Assembly: GCA_937873715.1 (NCBI GenBank) | Contig: CALMYJ010000003.1 | Span: 62,001 to 126,000 of the forward strand | Length of the DNA: 64,000 bases | Origin: an uncultured Chitinophagaceae bacterium | GTDB lineage: Bacteria > Bacteroidota > Bacteroidia > Chitinophagales > Chitinophagaceae | Reading direction: 5' to 3' | Part shown: positions 8,453-17,115 of the stretch, in pieces | Position numbering within the stretch: the stretch's first letter is position 1 | Layout: each line of letters begins with the position of its first letter | Translations under genes and position numbers: made by a program | The notes under the pieces: model-generated | What the model saw: only the letters and a program-made list of their open reading frames with translations | What the model was told of the DNA's origin: nothing | Database searches by the model: none

Positions 8453-9445
8453 TTAGTTCAATATGCCCTTTTGCAGCAAGTATTCTGCCACCTGTACGGC
8501 ATTGGTAGCAGCGCCTTTGCGCAGGTTATCGCTAACAATCCAGCAGTTAAGGGTATTTGGCTGGGTTTCATCCCGGCGGATACGGCCCACAAAAGTTTCA
8601 TCTTTTTCATGCGCAGTAAGGGGCATGGGATAAATAAAGTTGGCCACATCATCCTGCACCACCACACCCGGCGCTTTGCTTAATATATCCCTTACCTCGG
8701 CCAGGTCAAAATCATTTTCAAATTCAATATTTACACTTTCGCTGTGGCCACCCATCACCGGTATACGTACAGTAGTAGCCGTTACCTTTATCGAATCATC
8801 TCCCATAATTTTTTTGGTTTCGTTGGTCATTTTCATTTCCTCTTTGGTGTAGCCATTGTCGAGGAAAACATCAATATGCGGCAGGGCATTTAAATCAATC
8901 TGGTACTTATAAGCCATCTCACCCTGTTTACCCTGGCGCTCATTCATCAACTGGTCTACCGCTTTTACACCGGTACCGGTTACACTCTGGTAGGTAGATA
9001 CCACCACCCTTTTAATTTTGTATTTATCATGCAGTGGTTTTAGCACCACTACCATTTGAATGGTTGAACAGTTGGGATTGGCAATGATTTTATCATCGGC
9101 AGTAAGCACATCTGCATTTACCTCGGGCACTATTAATTTTTTAGAGGGATCCATACGCCAGGCGCTGGAGTTGTCGATTACTGTAATACCTGCATCGGCA
9201 AATTTTGGGGCCAGCTCCAGCGATGTACTGCCACCAGCGGAAAATAGCGCCACAGCAGGTTTTGCAGCAATGGCATCCTGCCAGCTTACTACTTTGTAAG
9301 CCTTACCCTTAAACGTTACTTCTTTACCAATTGATTTTTCAGATGCTACCGGAATCAGTTCTGTTACCGGGAAGTTACGTTCGGCAAGCACCTGCAGCAT
9401 TTTGCTGCCCACCAGGCCTGTTGCGCCTACTACTGCTACTTTCAT
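8453..9445 (-). CDS. asd: Aspartate-semialdehyde dehydrogenase
   Basis: Reduces aspartyl-phosphate to aspartate-4-semialdehyde with NADPH, the branch step toward lysine/diaminopimelate, threonine, methionine and isoleucine. The 330-residue protein has the N-terminal nucleotide-binding motif GATGLVG at 7-13 and the catalytic Cys126 in NPNCSTIQ; the substrate-binding region includes a Gly-His-Ser (GGHSES). Length and order are those of the family. The upstream leader (9505-9642) carries a short Lys/Thr-rich reading frame, an antiterminator and a terminator, so expression is probably set by attenuation. The family call is secure. Confidence 0.96.
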   Translation of the reverse strand: MKVAVVGATGLVGSKMLQVLAERNFPVTELIPVASEKSIGKEVTFKGKAYKVVSWQDAIAAKPAVALFSAGGSTSLELAPKFADAGITVIDNSSAWRMDPSKKLIVPEVNADVLTADDKIIANPNCSTIQMVVVLKPLHDKYKIKRVVVSTYQSVTGTGVKAVDQLMNERQGKQGEMAYKYQIDLNALPHIDVFLDNGYTKEEMKMTNETKKIMGDDSIKVTATTVRIPVMGGHSESVNIEFENDFDLAEVRDILSKAPGVVVQDDVANFIYPMPLTAHEKDETFVGRIRRDETQPNTLNCWIVSDNLRKGAATNAVQVAEYLLQKGILN

Positions 9446-9504
9446 TTGTTTGTATTGTTTTATTATGGTTTAAAAAAAATTGCTTCTTTATTTGCCATGA
9501 GCAT

Positions 9505-9531
9505 AAAAAAACCTTCCCTGTGTGGGGAAGG
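9505..9531 (-). terminator. Attenuator (intrinsic terminator) in the asd leader
   Basis: On the minus strand CCTTCCC (from 9531) pairs with GGGAAGG around a 6-nt loop and is followed by seven T. It lies between the asd promoter and asd, so it must be conditional. Its 5' arm (9524-9531) can instead pair with GGGGAGGG at 9571-9578. Confidence 0.7.
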
Positions 9532-9566
9532 CCTTTCGTTATTTGCGTAACATACATAACAAGCAG

Positions 9567-9626
9567 TTAACCCTCCCCTTGTGCGGAATGTTTCTTGGTT
9601 GTCTTTGTATGTTTTATATTCATCAT
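9567..9626 (-). CDS. Putative Lys/Thr leader peptide of asd
   Basis: A 19-codon frame, MMNIKHTKTTKKHSAQGEG, lies on the minus strand between the promoter and the attenuator of asd. It has four Lys, three Thr and one Ile codon within nine positions; all are end products derived from aspartate semialdehyde. Its final Gly-Glu-Gly codons contain GGGGAGGG, which can pair (one G-U) with the 5' arm of the terminator. Stalling at Lys or Thr codons would leave this segment free to form the antiterminator; a ribosome that reaches the stop would cover it and let the terminator form. Either of two adjacent ATGs could start it. The peptide has no other expected function. Confidence 0.65.
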   Translation of the reverse strand: MMNIKHTKTTKKHSAQGEG

Positions 9627-9634
9627 TGCGGGGG

Positions 9635-9666
9635 CGAAAGTAGGAACAATTGATTAAAAAGCCAAA
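9635..9666 (-). promoter_or_regulatory. Promoter of the asd leader transcript
   Basis: Minus strand TTTG (9666-9663), a 20-bp spacer, then TACTTTCG (9642-9635), a good match to the Bacteroidota -33/-7 pattern. Transcription would begin close to the leader-peptide ATG at 9626. Confidence 0.65.
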
Positions 9667-9765
9667 ATCACTTAAAGGTTTTATTGAAATAAAAATTGTA
9701 ACCGGCGATATTATTAGCGCCAAACTATTAAAATAAAGTACCTTTAAAATCATTATATTTTTTTT

Positions 9766-12372
9766 ATGAGAAAGACTTATGTGCTACTGCTTGCCACCCT
9801 GTGTATTGTAATTTCATCCTTAAAGGCGCAGGTTATTGAAGATTTCAGCGATGGAGATTATACGACCAACCCTGCGTGGACACCCTCCGGCCCAACAGAC
9901 TGGATTGTAAACAGCAGCAACCAGTTGCAAAGCAACAATACAACACTTAACAGTACTTTTTATATCAGTACCGAAAATACACTTGCCACAGTTGCCCAAT
10001 GGGAGTTTTATGTAAAACTGGAGTTTAACACTTCCGCAGCCAATTATGTGGATGTGTTTCTTACGGCATCCACAGCCAACCTTACTACGGCCAGCGGCTA
10101 TTATGTTCGTATAGGCAATACCGCTGATGAAATATCACTGTACCGTACCGGCAATGCTACTGCTTTGATTGATGGGGTTAATGGCAGCACCAATACCAGC
10201 AACAATGTTATCCGTATAAAAGTAACCCGTGATGCAAATAATGACTGGGTGCTTTACCGTGACCTTACCGGCGGCACCAACTATACCATTGAAGGCACAG
10301 TGAATGATGCCACTTTTAACTCATCGGCCTATTTTGGATTTTTGGTACGCCAAAGTACAGCCAGTTTTATCCAGCGGCATTATTTCGACGACATAGAAAT
10401 TAAAACCTACACACCAGACATTACACCGCCGGCAATACAATCAATAACGACTTTATCAGCTACAACTATTGATGTGCTATTTAATGAACCATTAGATGCT
10501 GCAAGTGCAGAAACAACAGCAAACTATGTAGTAAATAACAGCATCGGCAACCCGTTAACCGCTGTACTGGATGCTACCAACAAAGCCCTGGTACACCTAA
10601 CTTTTGGCAACAACTTTCCCAACGCTATAGCCTGCCAGCTTACTGTTAACAATGTAAAAGACATTGCCGGTAATGCCATCAGCAATGGCACAGGTAGCTT
10701 TACCTATTTTGCACCTTATATAGCACAACAATACGATGTGGTAATAGACGAAATCATGTTCGACCCAACACCGCAGGTGGGCCTGCCCAATAATGAATGG
10801 ATTGAATTACGCAACACTTCTGCCTTTGCCATCAACCTCCAGGGCTGGCGTATTGGCGATGGCGCCGGTATTAGCGGGCCTTTACCCGATTTTGTGTTGC
10901 AGCCAGACAGTTTTGTTACCGTATGTACTGCAGGTGCTGTTGCCGGGCTTGCGGTATTTGGCACTACCCGATCGGTTACCAGTTTCCCTTCGCTGGATAA
11001 TACCGGCGAATTGTTATATGTACAAGATGCCAACGGCAATATCATTCATGCCCTTAATTATAATGTAAGCTGGCACCAGAACGAATTGAAAAAAGATGGT
11101 GGCTGGACGCTGGAAATGATTGATACCAAAAACCCCTGCTCCGGCAGCAGTAACTGGACCTCAAGCAACGACCCGGTTGGTGGCACACCCGGCAAAAAAA
11201 ATTCAACAGATGCCGTAAACCAGGATCAAACAGCCCCGAAATTATTACATGCTTATAGTACTACGGCACAATCTTTAACACTGGTGTTTGATGAACCATT
11301 GAATGCTTCAACTGCTGCACAAAGCAACGCATACAGCATCAGTGATGGTATTACCATTGCATCTGCCGCTGCCATTTCACCCATCTTCGACAGGGTTACC
11401 CTGCAACTCAACAACAGCATTGTAGCCGACAAAGTATATACGGTTACCGTAAATGGCGTTACCGACTGTGCAGGCAATGCCATCGGCGATAAAAAAACGG
11501 CAAGGTTTGGTATTGGCCGGGATGCCGACAGCCTTGATATTGTAATCAACGAAATTCTCTTTAACCCCCCGGCTAACGGCAATGATTATGTGGAACTGTA
11601 CAATCGCAGCAACAAAATCATCGACCTGCAAAAAGTATATATCGCCAACCTGAATACCGCAGGGGTTATCAGCAGTATTACCCAGTTGAGTACAGAGCCG
11701 CTGGCCTTATTTCCACAGGAGTTTATTGTAGTTACTCAAAACCCTGCACTGGTAAAAGCAAACTATATCACCCAAAATCCTGATGCTTTTGTAGCCGTAT
11801 CTTCAATGCCATCGTACAACAACGACCAGGGCAATTGTATTATCCTTAACGCACAGGGCAATATTGTAGACCGGCTTAGCTATTCGGAAAGATGGCATTT
11901 CAGGTTCCTGGACGACCGAAAGGGTGTGGCGCTGGAAAGAATCGACTACGATGCCCCCACCAATATACAAGACAACTGGCACTCTGCTGCTACCTCGGCA
12001 GGGTACGGCACTCCTACCTATAAAAACTCACAGTACCGTATAAACGATGGCGTACAGGGCGAAGTAAAACTAAGCCCCGAAATTGTATCACCGGATAACG
12101 ACGGGCAGGATGATTTTGCCACAATTGATTATAAGTTTCCCGAACCCGGCTATGTAGCCAATATCACCATTTTTGATGCAGCCGGACGGCCTATGAGAGC
12201 TTTGCAAAAAAATGCCCTTTGCGGCACTACGGGTTATTTCAGGTGGGATGGCCTGGGCGACCGGGGCCAGCAACTGCCCACTGGTGTGTATATAGTATAT
12301 ACCGAAATATTTAACCTGAAGGGAAAGAAAAAACAATTCAAGCATACCATTGTAGTTGCCCGGAGAAATTAA
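9766..12372 (+). CDS. Secreted lamin-tail-domain protein with FlgD-like C-terminal domain
   Basis: A large exported protein of 868 residues with a clear signal peptide (residues 1-21, ending in LKAQ). Visible parts: an N-terminal jelly-roll-like region (about 22-215), a bacterial Ig-like segment (about 220-310), a lamin-tail domain (about 320-450, starting YDVVIDEIMFDPTP), a second Ig-like segment (about 485-585), a second lamin-tail-like domain (about 590-715, starting DIVINEILFNPP), and a C-terminal FlgD/gliding-type Ig fold (about 760-868, SPDNDGQDD then GLGDRGQQLPTGVYIV). Such C-terminal domains are common on T9SS cargo and cell-surface proteins of Bacteroidota. The duplicated Ig-plus-lamin-tail layout suggests an internal duplication. 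Function unknown; probably surface-attached or secreted. Confidence 0.85.
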   Translation: MRKTYVLLLATLCIVISSLKAQVIEDFSDGDYTTNPAWTPSGPTDWIVNSSNQLQSNNTTLNSTFYISTENTLATVAQWEFYVKLEFNTSAANYVDVFLTASTANLTTASGYYVRIGNTADEISLYRTGNATALIDGVNGSTNTSNNVIRIKVTRDANNDWVLYRDLTGGTNYTIEGTVNDATFNSSAYFGFLVRQSTASFIQRHYFDDIEIKTYTPDITPPAIQSITTLSATTIDVLFNEPLDAASAETTANYVVNNSIGNPLTAVLDATNKALVHLTFGNNFPNAIACQLTVNNVKDIAGNAISNGTGSFTYFAPYIAQQYDVVIDEIMFDPTPQVGLPNNEWIELRNTSAFAINLQGWRIGDGAGISGPLPDFVLQPDSFVTVCTAGAVAGLAVFGTTRSVTSFPSLDNTGELLYVQDANGNIIHALNYNVSWHQNELKKDGGWTLEMIDTKNPCSGSSNWTSSNDPVGGTPGKKNSTDAVNQDQTAPKLLHAYSTTAQSLTLVFDEPLNASTAAQSNAYSISDGITIASAAAISPIFDRVTLQLNNSIVADKVYTVTVNGVTDCAGNAIGDKKTARFGIGRDADSLDIVINEILFNPPANGNDYVELYNRSNKIIDLQKVYIANLNTAGVISSITQLSTEPLALFPQEFIVVTQNPALVKANYITQNPDAFVAVSSMPSYNNDQGNCIILNAQGNIVDRLSYSERWHFRFLDDRKGVALERIDYDAPTNIQDNWHSAATSAGYGTPTYKNSQYRINDGVQGEVKLSPEIVSPDNDGQDDFATIDYKFPEPGYVANITIFDAAGRPMRALQKNALCGTTGYFRWDGLGDRGQQLPTGVYIVYTEIFNLKGKKKQFKHTIVVARRN

Positions 12373-12406
12373 ACAACAATAAATATTACAGCATATATCT
12401 ATAGCT

Positions 12407-12646
12407 ATGCAGTATAACGACATTATCGGCACCATAGGTGTAAGCCTGATACTACTGGCTTACTTCCTCAATATTTTTTCGCTGATTCCCAAAGACGGCA
12501 AACTCTTTTTTATGATGAACATCATTGGTGCAGGCCTGGCCTGCTATGCATCAGTGCTGATTAAGTACCTGCCATTTGTATTACTCGAAGGCGTATGGAC
12601 AATTGTTTCCATAGCCGGGCTGCTTAAACTCAGGCCACATCAATAA
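12407..12646 (+). CDS. Small CBU_0592-like membrane protein
   Basis: A 79-residue inner-membrane protein with three likely helices (about 7-25, 32-50 and 56-73). The N-terminal DIIGTIGVSLILLAYFLN and the closing W-T-I-V-S-I-A-G-L-L are typical of the small CBU_0592-type family, whose role is unknown. It starts 34 nt after the lamin-tail gene and ends 4 nt before the next small membrane gene, so the two small genes are likely co-transcribed. Confidence 0.7.
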   Translation: MQYNDIIGTIGVSLILLAYFLNIFSLIPKDGKLFFMMNIIGAGLACYASVLIKYLPFVLLEGVWTIVSIAGLLKLRPHQ

Positions 12647-12650
12647 TACC

Positions 12651-13163
12651 ATGTTTAGTAAAGCAGATATTGAGCGGTATTTTATTGCTGAAAAAATAGC
12701 AGGGCTGGTATTTCTATGTCTTGGCATTGCAGCAGTTATCCTGGCATTGGTATTTTTTTTCGGGCTAAAAACAAACTTTTATAAAGGTGCTGCCATTCCC
12801 CTGTTTATCGTTGGGTTAATAATAACCTCCATTGGGTTTACCATTTACAACCGCAGCGATGCCGACCGTATCCGCAATACCTATGCCTATGATATGAACC
12901 CCGGCGAACTCAAAAATAAAGAGCTGCCCCGGATGCAAAAAGTACTCAAAAATTTTGTGCTTGTTAAGTATGCAGAAGTAGCATTATTGATTGTGGGCCT
13001 GTTTCTTTTTATCTATCACCGCAACAGCACTGAGCATATCTTTTGGAAAGGATTTGGATTAACCTTAGCGATTATGGCAGTAATAGCACTCGCTGCTGAT
13101 TATGCAGCAGAAAAAAGGGCCAAAACATATAGCACTGGTTTAAGCAATTTTGTTAACCGGTAA
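12651..13163 (+). CDS. Unknown four-helix membrane protein
   Basis: I do not recognise the family. The 170-residue protein has four probable membrane helices (about 17-38, 47-67, 102-122 and 132-150). A polar stretch of about 35 residues between helices 2 and 3 (RSDADRIRNTYAYDMNPGEL) is the most distinctive part. It begins 4 nt after the preceding small membrane gene, which argues for shared transcription, and is convergent with queA. Confidence 0.65.
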   Translation: MFSKADIERYFIAEKIAGLVFLCLGIAAVILALVFFFGLKTNFYKGAAIPLFIVGLIITSIGFTIYNRSDADRIRNTYAYDMNPGELKNKELPRMQKVLKNFVLVKYAEVALLIVGLFLFIYHRNSTEHIFWKGFGLTLAIMAVIALAADYAAEKRAKTYSTGLSNFVNR

Positions 13164-13205
13164 ACAATACCGTACTTTTCGCCGGCGCCCAGCTCTTCCT
13201 GTTGC

Positions 13206-14438
13206 TTATTCAATAAACAACAAACTTCCATCCCCATAACTCAAAAAACGAAACTCGTTTTCCAACGCATAGGCATATACGCTTTTCCAGTTATGGCCAA
13301 TGGCTGCCGCCACCAGCAGCAACAGGGTTGACTGTGGCTGGTGAAAATTTGTAATGATGGCTTTCGCCACTTTAAAAGTATAACCCGGGGCAATCAGTAT
13401 TTGTGTGGTGGTAAACAGGCGGTTCATGTTATTACTTTGCATCCATGCCTGCAATGCCTGCAAAGCGTCTTTTGTATGTACAGCAGTACCAGCCAGCGGC
13501 GGTTCATACACATCCCATTGCTGTATGCTTAATGCATCAATAGCTGCACCAGGATAAAGCAGTGCTTTTACACCCATCCAGTACAGGCTTTCGATGGTAC
13601 GCAGCGAAGTAGTGCCAACGGCTACTGTACAACCTTCCGTATTACCAGCCAGTTGTTGAATGGTAGCTATATCCACATCAATCCATTCGGCATGCATCTC
13701 GTGACCCTGCATTACCGCTGCCTTTACGGGCTTAAAAGTGCCTGCACCTACATGCAGCGTTACTTCGGTACGGGTAATATTTTTTTCGGCAAAACTTTTA
13801 AAAATACCAGGCGTAAAATGCAGGCCTGCTGTAGGTGCCGCCACGCTGCCCTCATGCTTTGCATATACGGTTTGATAGCGTTCTTTATCCCCTGCTTCAG
13901 CTTTACGTTTGATATAAGGCGGCAAGGGCATATCCCCGGCTGCCTCAAATATTTCTGCAACAGTTAAATCTGCTGGCTGCCAGGATAATTCCACCACATA
14001 CGCATCACTTAACTTTTCCACTAATGCGACTTCAACCACAACTTTGGCCTCTCTTATTTCAACTGTTTTATTCAGCGTGCCACCCTTCCATTTGCCGGCA
14101 CCTCCAATCATACACTTCCAGCGCACATGGTCTTTTTGCTGCATGATGCTGCTGTACTCACACAGAGCTTCATAAGGTTCCAGGCAAAATATTTCTATCA
14201 CCCCACCAGTATCTTTTTGAAAAAGCAGCCTGGCCTGTATTACTTTGGTGTTGTTAAATACCAGCAGGCTTTGCGCCGGTATGTATTGGGCAATATTCCT
14301 GTAAGTATCTTCTGTGATATTTCCGTTTAGATATACCAGCAGTTTAGAAGCATCTCTTTGTGCCAGCGGAAATGCAGCAATTTTTTCAGGGGGTAACAGG
14401 TACGTATAGTCGTGTATCGAAATATCTTTTGGATGCAT
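13206..14438 (-). CDS. queA: S-adenosylmethionine:tRNA ribosyltransferase-isomerase
   Basis: Transfers and rearranges the ribosyl part of AdoMet onto 7-aminomethyl-7-deazaguanine in tRNA to give epoxyqueuosine (queuosine pathway). The protein, 410 residues from the chosen ATG, shows the family's opening DYTYLLPPEKIAAFPL, LLVFNNTKVIQARL, and the conserved blocks PLPPYIKR, GSVAAPTAGLHFT, VTLHVGAGTFKPV and TTSLRTIESL. I prefer the ATG at 14438 to one 12 codons upstream, because homologues begin right before this motif and the upstream gene ends at 14446. It is probably co-transcribed with the hydrolase upstream. Confidence 0.95.
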   Translation of the reverse strand: MHPKDISIHDYTYLLPPEKIAAFPLAQRDASKLLVYLNGNITEDTYRNIAQYIPAQSLLVFNNTKVIQARLLFQKDTGGVIEIFCLEPYEALCEYSSIMQQKDHVRWKCMIGGAGKWKGGTLNKTVEIREAKVVVEVALVEKLSDAYVVELSWQPADLTVAEIFEAAGDMPLPPYIKRKAEAGDKERYQTVYAKHEGSVAAPTAGLHFTPGIFKSFAEKNITRTEVTLHVGAGTFKPVKAAVMQGHEMHAEWIDVDIATIQQLAGNTEGCTVAVGTTSLRTIESLYWMGVKALLYPGAAIDALSIQQWDVYEPPLAGTAVHTKDALQALQAWMQSNNMNRLFTTTQILIAPGYTFKVAKAIITNFHQPQSTLLLLVAAAIGHNWKSVYAYALENEFRFLSYGDGSLLFIE

Positions 14439-14445
14439 CAGTAAT

Positions 14446-15381
14446 TTATTTGAGCAAAAAACGGCGGGTTTCATTCATCCATTTATCAGTTTCATTACTG
14501 CACAACGATTCGTGTCCGCTGTTGGCATATAATACTAATTTTTTGGGGGCTGTAATATTGGTAAAAATCCTGGTTGTTTCATCTTTTTTTACACGGTTGT
14601 CATTTTCGCCCCATTGCAGCAGCACCGGGCATTTAATGCTGCGTACAAACTGTGCCGGCTTCATATTAAAAGCCCAAAAACCATTTTCTATCCCACCCCA
14701 AAAAGTTACCATTACAGCTAAGGGTTCCGGCGGCAGGCCCATCATTTTAATACGTCCTTCGGCAGCCTCGAGCAGAGTGGCAAAAGGCATTTCGAGTATA
14801 ATTTTTTTAGGCCGCAGCTTATAATCATCAATCGCTTTTGTAATGGTGGCAGCGCCCATAGATATGCCCCAGAGCACTACATCGCTTTCGCCTTTTGCTT
14901 TTACCCAATCGTATGCCAGCTTTACATCTTCCACTTCGTACCACCCGATAGTACAGGTATTACCGCCACTGCCGCCATGTGCCCTGAAGTCTGCCTGAAG
15001 GGTATTATACCCCATTTTATTAAATCCAGCAGCCTCATCATTAACAGATGATTTTTTACTGCCATGCCCATGAAACAAAATAACCGTACCCTTTGCCTCC
15101 GCCACGGGCCTGTACCAGCACTCTATTTGGATACCGTCTTTTGTAGCAAGGTAAATGGTTTCATAAGTGCTGTCGGCAGGCACCGTGTTGTTCTTTTTAT
15201 ATGCCTTGGCTCCAAAAACAATATTGCCGATGGTAGAAAATAAAGATGATTTTTCTACAACAGGCGCTTCGGCAGCTTCGTAAAAATGGGTAAACTTATA
15301 GGCATGAAATGCAGTGATAATATTGAGCAAAATAAACAGCACCATAGCGGTGCGGATGGTATAGCGAATAATCTTTTTCAT
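14446..15381 (-). CDS. Membrane-anchored alpha/beta hydrolase
   Basis: A serine hydrolase of the alpha/beta fold (COG1073-like), about 311 residues. An N-terminal membrane helix (about 8-27) anchors it. The oxyanion-side motif HGHG lies at 104-107 and the nucleophile Ser174 in GISMG. A later Asp (WGENDNRV) and His (SGHESL) complete a plausible triad. The start chosen, MKKIIRYTI, gives a standard membrane anchor; an in-frame ATG 11 codons upstream is less likely. Only 7 nt separate it from queA. Substrate unknown. Confidence 0.85.
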   Translation of the reverse strand: MKKIIRYTIRTAMVLFILLNIITAFHAYKFTHFYEAAEAPVVEKSSLFSTIGNIVFGAKAYKKNNTVPADSTYETIYLATKDGIQIECWYRPVAEAKGTVILFHGHGSKKSSVNDEAAGFNKMGYNTLQADFRAHGGSGGNTCTIGWYEVEDVKLAYDWVKAKGESDVVLWGISMGAATITKAIDDYKLRPKKIILEMPFATLLEAAEGRIKMMGLPPEPLAVMVTFWGGIENGFWAFNMKPAQFVRSIKCPVLLQWGENDNRVKKDETTRIFTNITAPKKLVLYANSGHESLCSNETDKWMNETRRFLLK

Positions 15382-15416
15382 GGAAGCAGTGTTTGGTATA
15401 AGTATAAAATACAAAA

Positions 15417-16328
15417 CTATGTGGATGCAAAACTAAACCGCTTTGTAAAGAAGCCTTTAATTTTTTTTGCCAGCCCTTTTACTTCCTCTTCCGAAAAAAA
15501 CAAACCGTATTGTATTAAAAAAATCAGGCTCATACCATATATCATCAGGAAAAGATAAATGCCGAGGTGCATGATAAGGCAAAGCAGCAACACGATATTG
15601 CGGCCTTTTTTGAACCATACCGCAAATGGAAAAACCAGTTCCAGCGCTACAGTACCGTAATTGATACTGTAATTAAACCATTGGGGCCACTGTACGAGCC
15701 TGCCACCATACGCAAATACAGAATACCTGTCGTCGTTGATAAAATAATGTATTGCAGTGCCCTGCTGCCAGTACGGTTCATTGAGTTTAGAAAGCCCGGC
15801 AACAAAATATACAATTGCAAGATTAATCATTATCCCATACGCTGCCAGGTTGCTTACCAAATTATACAAGCCCTCTTTTTCCAGCGGCAGTGGCTTTCGC
15901 TTCAGTAAGGTGAAATGGCTGTATGTGTTGGCAAATGACAAATAAAAAAGCAGGATAACCGACATCTTATCGCCACCGTTGCCAAAGCGGTTGTTCATAT
16001 TGTATAGTAAGACGTAAGCAATAAAAAGCAGGAAAGCCACCAGGTTGCGGCCAATACCCAGCAGGTTAAGCAGCAGCAGCATTATACAGGCCACAAGCAT
16101 ATACACATAATGCTCTCTTAAAAAAAAGGTATCAATGCCTATACTATCCAGCAGCCCTTCCGGGTATATTTTAAGAAAACTGTTGCTGCTGTACATCAGT
16201 TTGTAAGTTGGCCAGCGCTGCAGCATTTCTACCAAAAACCAAACGCAAACGGCTACCCTCAAAATTGCAAGATAATACGCTTTGTAATTGCGCTGCTGCA
16301 GTTGGTGAATAAATTGCTGCATGGCCAT
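15417..16328 (-). CDS. HTTM-domain membrane protein
   Basis: A 303-residue integral membrane protein with about seven to eight hydrophobic helices. It matches the HTTM type (horizontally transferred transmembrane domain, related to vitamin-K-dependent gamma-carboxylase) in its early basic-aromatic helix (LAILRVAVCVWFLVEML), the loop FGNGGDKM, and the phrase YFVAGLSKLNEPYWQQGTA. The Lys-Leu-Asn-Glu and W-x-x-G segments are conserved in that family. It lacks the large extra domains of true carboxylases. It lies 2 nt after the next upstream gene and is co-transcribed with it. The biochemical role of short HTTM proteins in Bacteroidota is unknown. Confidence 0.8.
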   Translation of the reverse strand: MAMQQFIHQLQQRNYKAYYLAILRVAVCVWFLVEMLQRWPTYKLMYSSNSFLKIYPEGLLDSIGIDTFFLREHYVYMLVACIMLLLLNLLGIGRNLVAFLLFIAYVLLYNMNNRFGNGGDKMSVILLFYLSFANTYSHFTLLKRKPLPLEKEGLYNLVSNLAAYGIMINLAIVYFVAGLSKLNEPYWQQGTAIHYFINDDRYSVFAYGGRLVQWPQWFNYSINYGTVALELVFPFAVWFKKGRNIVLLLCLIMHLGIYLFLMIYGMSLIFLIQYGLFFSEEEVKGLAKKIKGFFTKRFSFAST

Positions 16329-16330
16329 GC

Positions 16331-16999
16331 TTAAAAACTTTGTACCGGTGAAATAAAAATTACCTGCCTGCCACTTTCACAATAGCTGCCCTGCGGAGGG
16401 GCCTGCGGCGCTATATAAGTATATTGCTCCAGTAAGCGGTACTGCTTACCGGCGGTGGCTATATTTTTTTGTTGTAACATATTCCTGGCAAAGGCAACCA
16501 TATTGTTGTATTGCAGGTTCCTGGCAGTATCGGCCACCAGCCAGGCAGATGCCTGCTGTACATAAAAACTATCTGGCATATTAGGGTACTGCCGGGCCAG
16601 TGCCGCTTTCTTTTTGTTTAATTCATCTTCAAAGCGGTTCATCACCCAGTACAGCACCCTGTCCAGCGATGCCTGGTAACTGTTAAATGGTGCATGGCTT
16701 CTTTTTTGAGCAATACTATACTGCACTATATCAATAGTATCGGTGTGTGCATGGCTGTTAGCATCAATGAGTACCAGGTACAGTTGCCGGTTGTACAATT
16801 TGGGAGTGGCAAACAAATGCCACTCCTGTCGTAAAAAAGTTTTATACAGTCCTGCCTGCCGTGGTGTAATTTTTTGTATTGGTTCTTTAAAAAAAATCAT
16901 TGCCAGGGTAAATAACCAGAAGTACACAAAAACTCCCAGCAGGCAATACGACAGCCATTTGTAAGCAATATGTGGTGTGGAATTTTCAGCCTGTGCCAT
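16331..16999 (-). CDS. Unknown protein paired with the HTTM protein
   Basis: A 222-residue protein with one N-terminal membrane helix (about 12-34) and a long polar C-terminal part facing the periplasm if the usual topology holds. I do not recognise a family. It ends 2 nt before the HTTM gene, so both are translated from the same message and may form a complex, as with HTTM proteins that come with a small partner. A -7 box (TACCTTTG on the minus strand at 17005-17012) places the transcription start at about the ATG. Confidence 0.7.
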   Translation of the reverse strand: MAQAENSTPHIAYKWLSYCLLGVFVYFWLFTLAMIFFKEPIQKITPRQAGLYKTFLRQEWHLFATPKLYNRQLYLVLIDANSHAHTDTIDIVQYSIAQKRSHAPFNSYQASLDRVLYWVMNRFEDELNKKKAALARQYPNMPDSFYVQQASAWLVADTARNLQYNNMVAFARNMLQQKNIATAGKQYRLLEQYTYIAPQAPPQGSYCESGRQVIFISPVQSF

Positions 17000-17004
17000 T
17001 GTTT

Positions 17005-17012
17005 CAAAGGTA
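17005..17012 (-). promoter_or_regulatory. Promoter -7 box of the HTTM pair
   Basis: TACCTTTG on the minus strand, an exact TAnnTTTG match. The ATG at 16999 begins 5 nt after the box, implying a leaderless or nearly leaderless transcript. Confidence 0.55.
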
Positions 17013-17115
17013 ATGATTGCCGCAACACAGGTGCATCATTTTACCACCGGTAAAAAAAAACAGGAGGCACCTGATTATTTTTTATCTTCCATTTTTTATA
17101 CACAAAATCATCACC

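Noticed and set aside
9463..9753. 96-codon minus-strand frame in the asd leader
   Set aside because: It begins upstream of the promoter boxes and runs through the terminator; the short Lys/Thr frame explains the region better.
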